A stretch of DNA of 5,078 nt from Deltaproteobacteria bacterium. GTDB lineage: Bacteria; Desulfobacterota; Desulfuromonadia; Desulfuromonadales; BM103. Made by a program: the position numbers and the translations under genes. Where the stretch lies: contig SBFN01000206.1 of assembly GCA_006226895.1 (NCBI GenBank), forward strand, positions 1 to 5,078, given 5' to 3'. Below, piece by piece: positions 4,612 through 5,078 of this stretch; the first letter of the stretch is position 1; every line of letters begins with the position of its first letter. The notes under the pieces are model-generated. The model searched no databases. It was given only the letters and a program-made list of their open reading frames with translations, and had not been told where the DNA came from.

Positions 4612-5078
4612 TTGCAAGAGATCTTAGCTTACATCGCTCTCTCCATGGGCGTGGCCTGGGCCAGCGGAATCAATCTCTACGCGGCGATTCTCGTCCTCGG
4701 CCTGCTCGGTCTTTCAGGCAATATGCCGCTGCCCGAAACGTTGCAGGTCCTCCAGAATCCAATTGTTATTGGTGTTGCCGGGTTCATGTATTGTGTCGAG
4801 TTCTTTGCCGACAAGATTCAAGGCGTTGATAGCGCCTGGGATACCCTGCATACGTTTATCCGAATTCCCGCCGGTGCTGTTCTGGCTGCAACCGCTGTTG
4901 GTGATGTTAATCCGGCCATTGCTGTGTCGGCTGCGCTGGTTGGTGGTGGTCTGACGGCGGGAACGCATTTGACCAAGGCCAGTACGCGTCTTCTGGTGAA
5001 TACTTCACCGGAGCCTTTCAGTAATATTGGTGCGTCACTGGCAGAAGATACGGCTGTTGTCGGCGGTCTCTTGACAGC
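4612..5078 (+). CDS. DUF4126 family membrane protein, 3' end missing
   Basis: The first 155 residues are in the window and the frame is open at the right edge. The protein is hydrophobic with several probable membrane spans: about 4-34 (ILAYIALSMGVAWASGINLY onward), 50-65 and two more after residue 86. It carries conserved DUF4126 stretches, notably GFMYCVEFFADKIQGVDSAW (57-76), TLHTFIRIPAGA (78-89) and, near the edge, NTSPEPFSN. The function of the family is unknown. An in-frame TAG at 4591-4593 limits the start. The only plausible codons are TTG 4612 and ATG 4645. TTG is preferred because the residues from it (QEILAYIALSMG) fit the family's N-terminus; GGGAG (4595-4599) lies twelve bases upstream, rather far. 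It is divergent from the small membrane protein gene. Confidence 0.92.
   Translation, partial: MQEILAYIALSMGVAWASGINLYAAILVLGLLGLSGNMPLPETLQVLQNPIVIGVAGFMYCVEFFADKIQGVDSAWDTLHTFIRIPAGAVLAATAVGDVNPAIAVSAALVGGGLTAGTHLTKASTRLLVNTSPEPFSNIGASLAEDTAVVGGLLT

Overview
The window carries five recognisable protein genes, two cut by its edges, plus one well-supported and one doubtful small gene. The organism looks like an anaerobic Desulfuromonadota-type bacterium (Geobacter, Desulfuromonas or Pelobacter relatives). This rests on the gene content (a cysteine-rich dicluster ferredoxin fusion, a DUF4126 membrane protein, a SlyD-like FKBP, a class IV aminotransferase) and on protein style. It is inference without a database search. 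Coding DNA is of moderate GC, while the 1118-1479 intergenic stretch is clearly AT-richer.

Layout from left to right. Positions 1-891 (+) hold the 3' part of dinB (DNA polymerase IV), ending in a clamp-binding motif. Positions 892-1479 are a long gap. It holds a possible 53-residue ORF on the minus strand (956-1117) and then an AT-rich leader with a good promoter-like element (1243-1270) centred in a dyad. Positions 1480-2343 (+) encode a class IV PLP-dependent aminotransferase of the BCAT / D-amino acid transaminase / ADC lyase fold. It converges on a minus-strand gene (2409-3569) for a 386-residue protein with a winged-helix-like N-terminus, a cysteine cluster and two [4Fe-4S] ferredoxin motifs. 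A short hairpin and a run of degenerate heptamers separate the two.

A divergent intergenic region (3570-3777) leads to a SlyD-like FKBP-type peptidyl-prolyl isomerase (3778-4209, +), closed by a textbook intrinsic terminator (4238-4277). Beyond it, a 48-residue single-membrane-span protein lies on the minus strand (4343-4489) with a good ribosome binding site. The start of a DUF4126 membrane protein (4612 to the right edge, +) is divergent from it.

The genes look like independent transcription units: neighbours are mostly convergent or divergent and no long operon is visible. I see no sign of a mobile element, CRISPR array, toxin-antitoxin pair, phage or defence system. The most useful items for a second look are the two small ORFs, the phased repeats and dyad upstream of the aminotransferase, and the uncharacterised cysteine-rich ferredoxin fusion.
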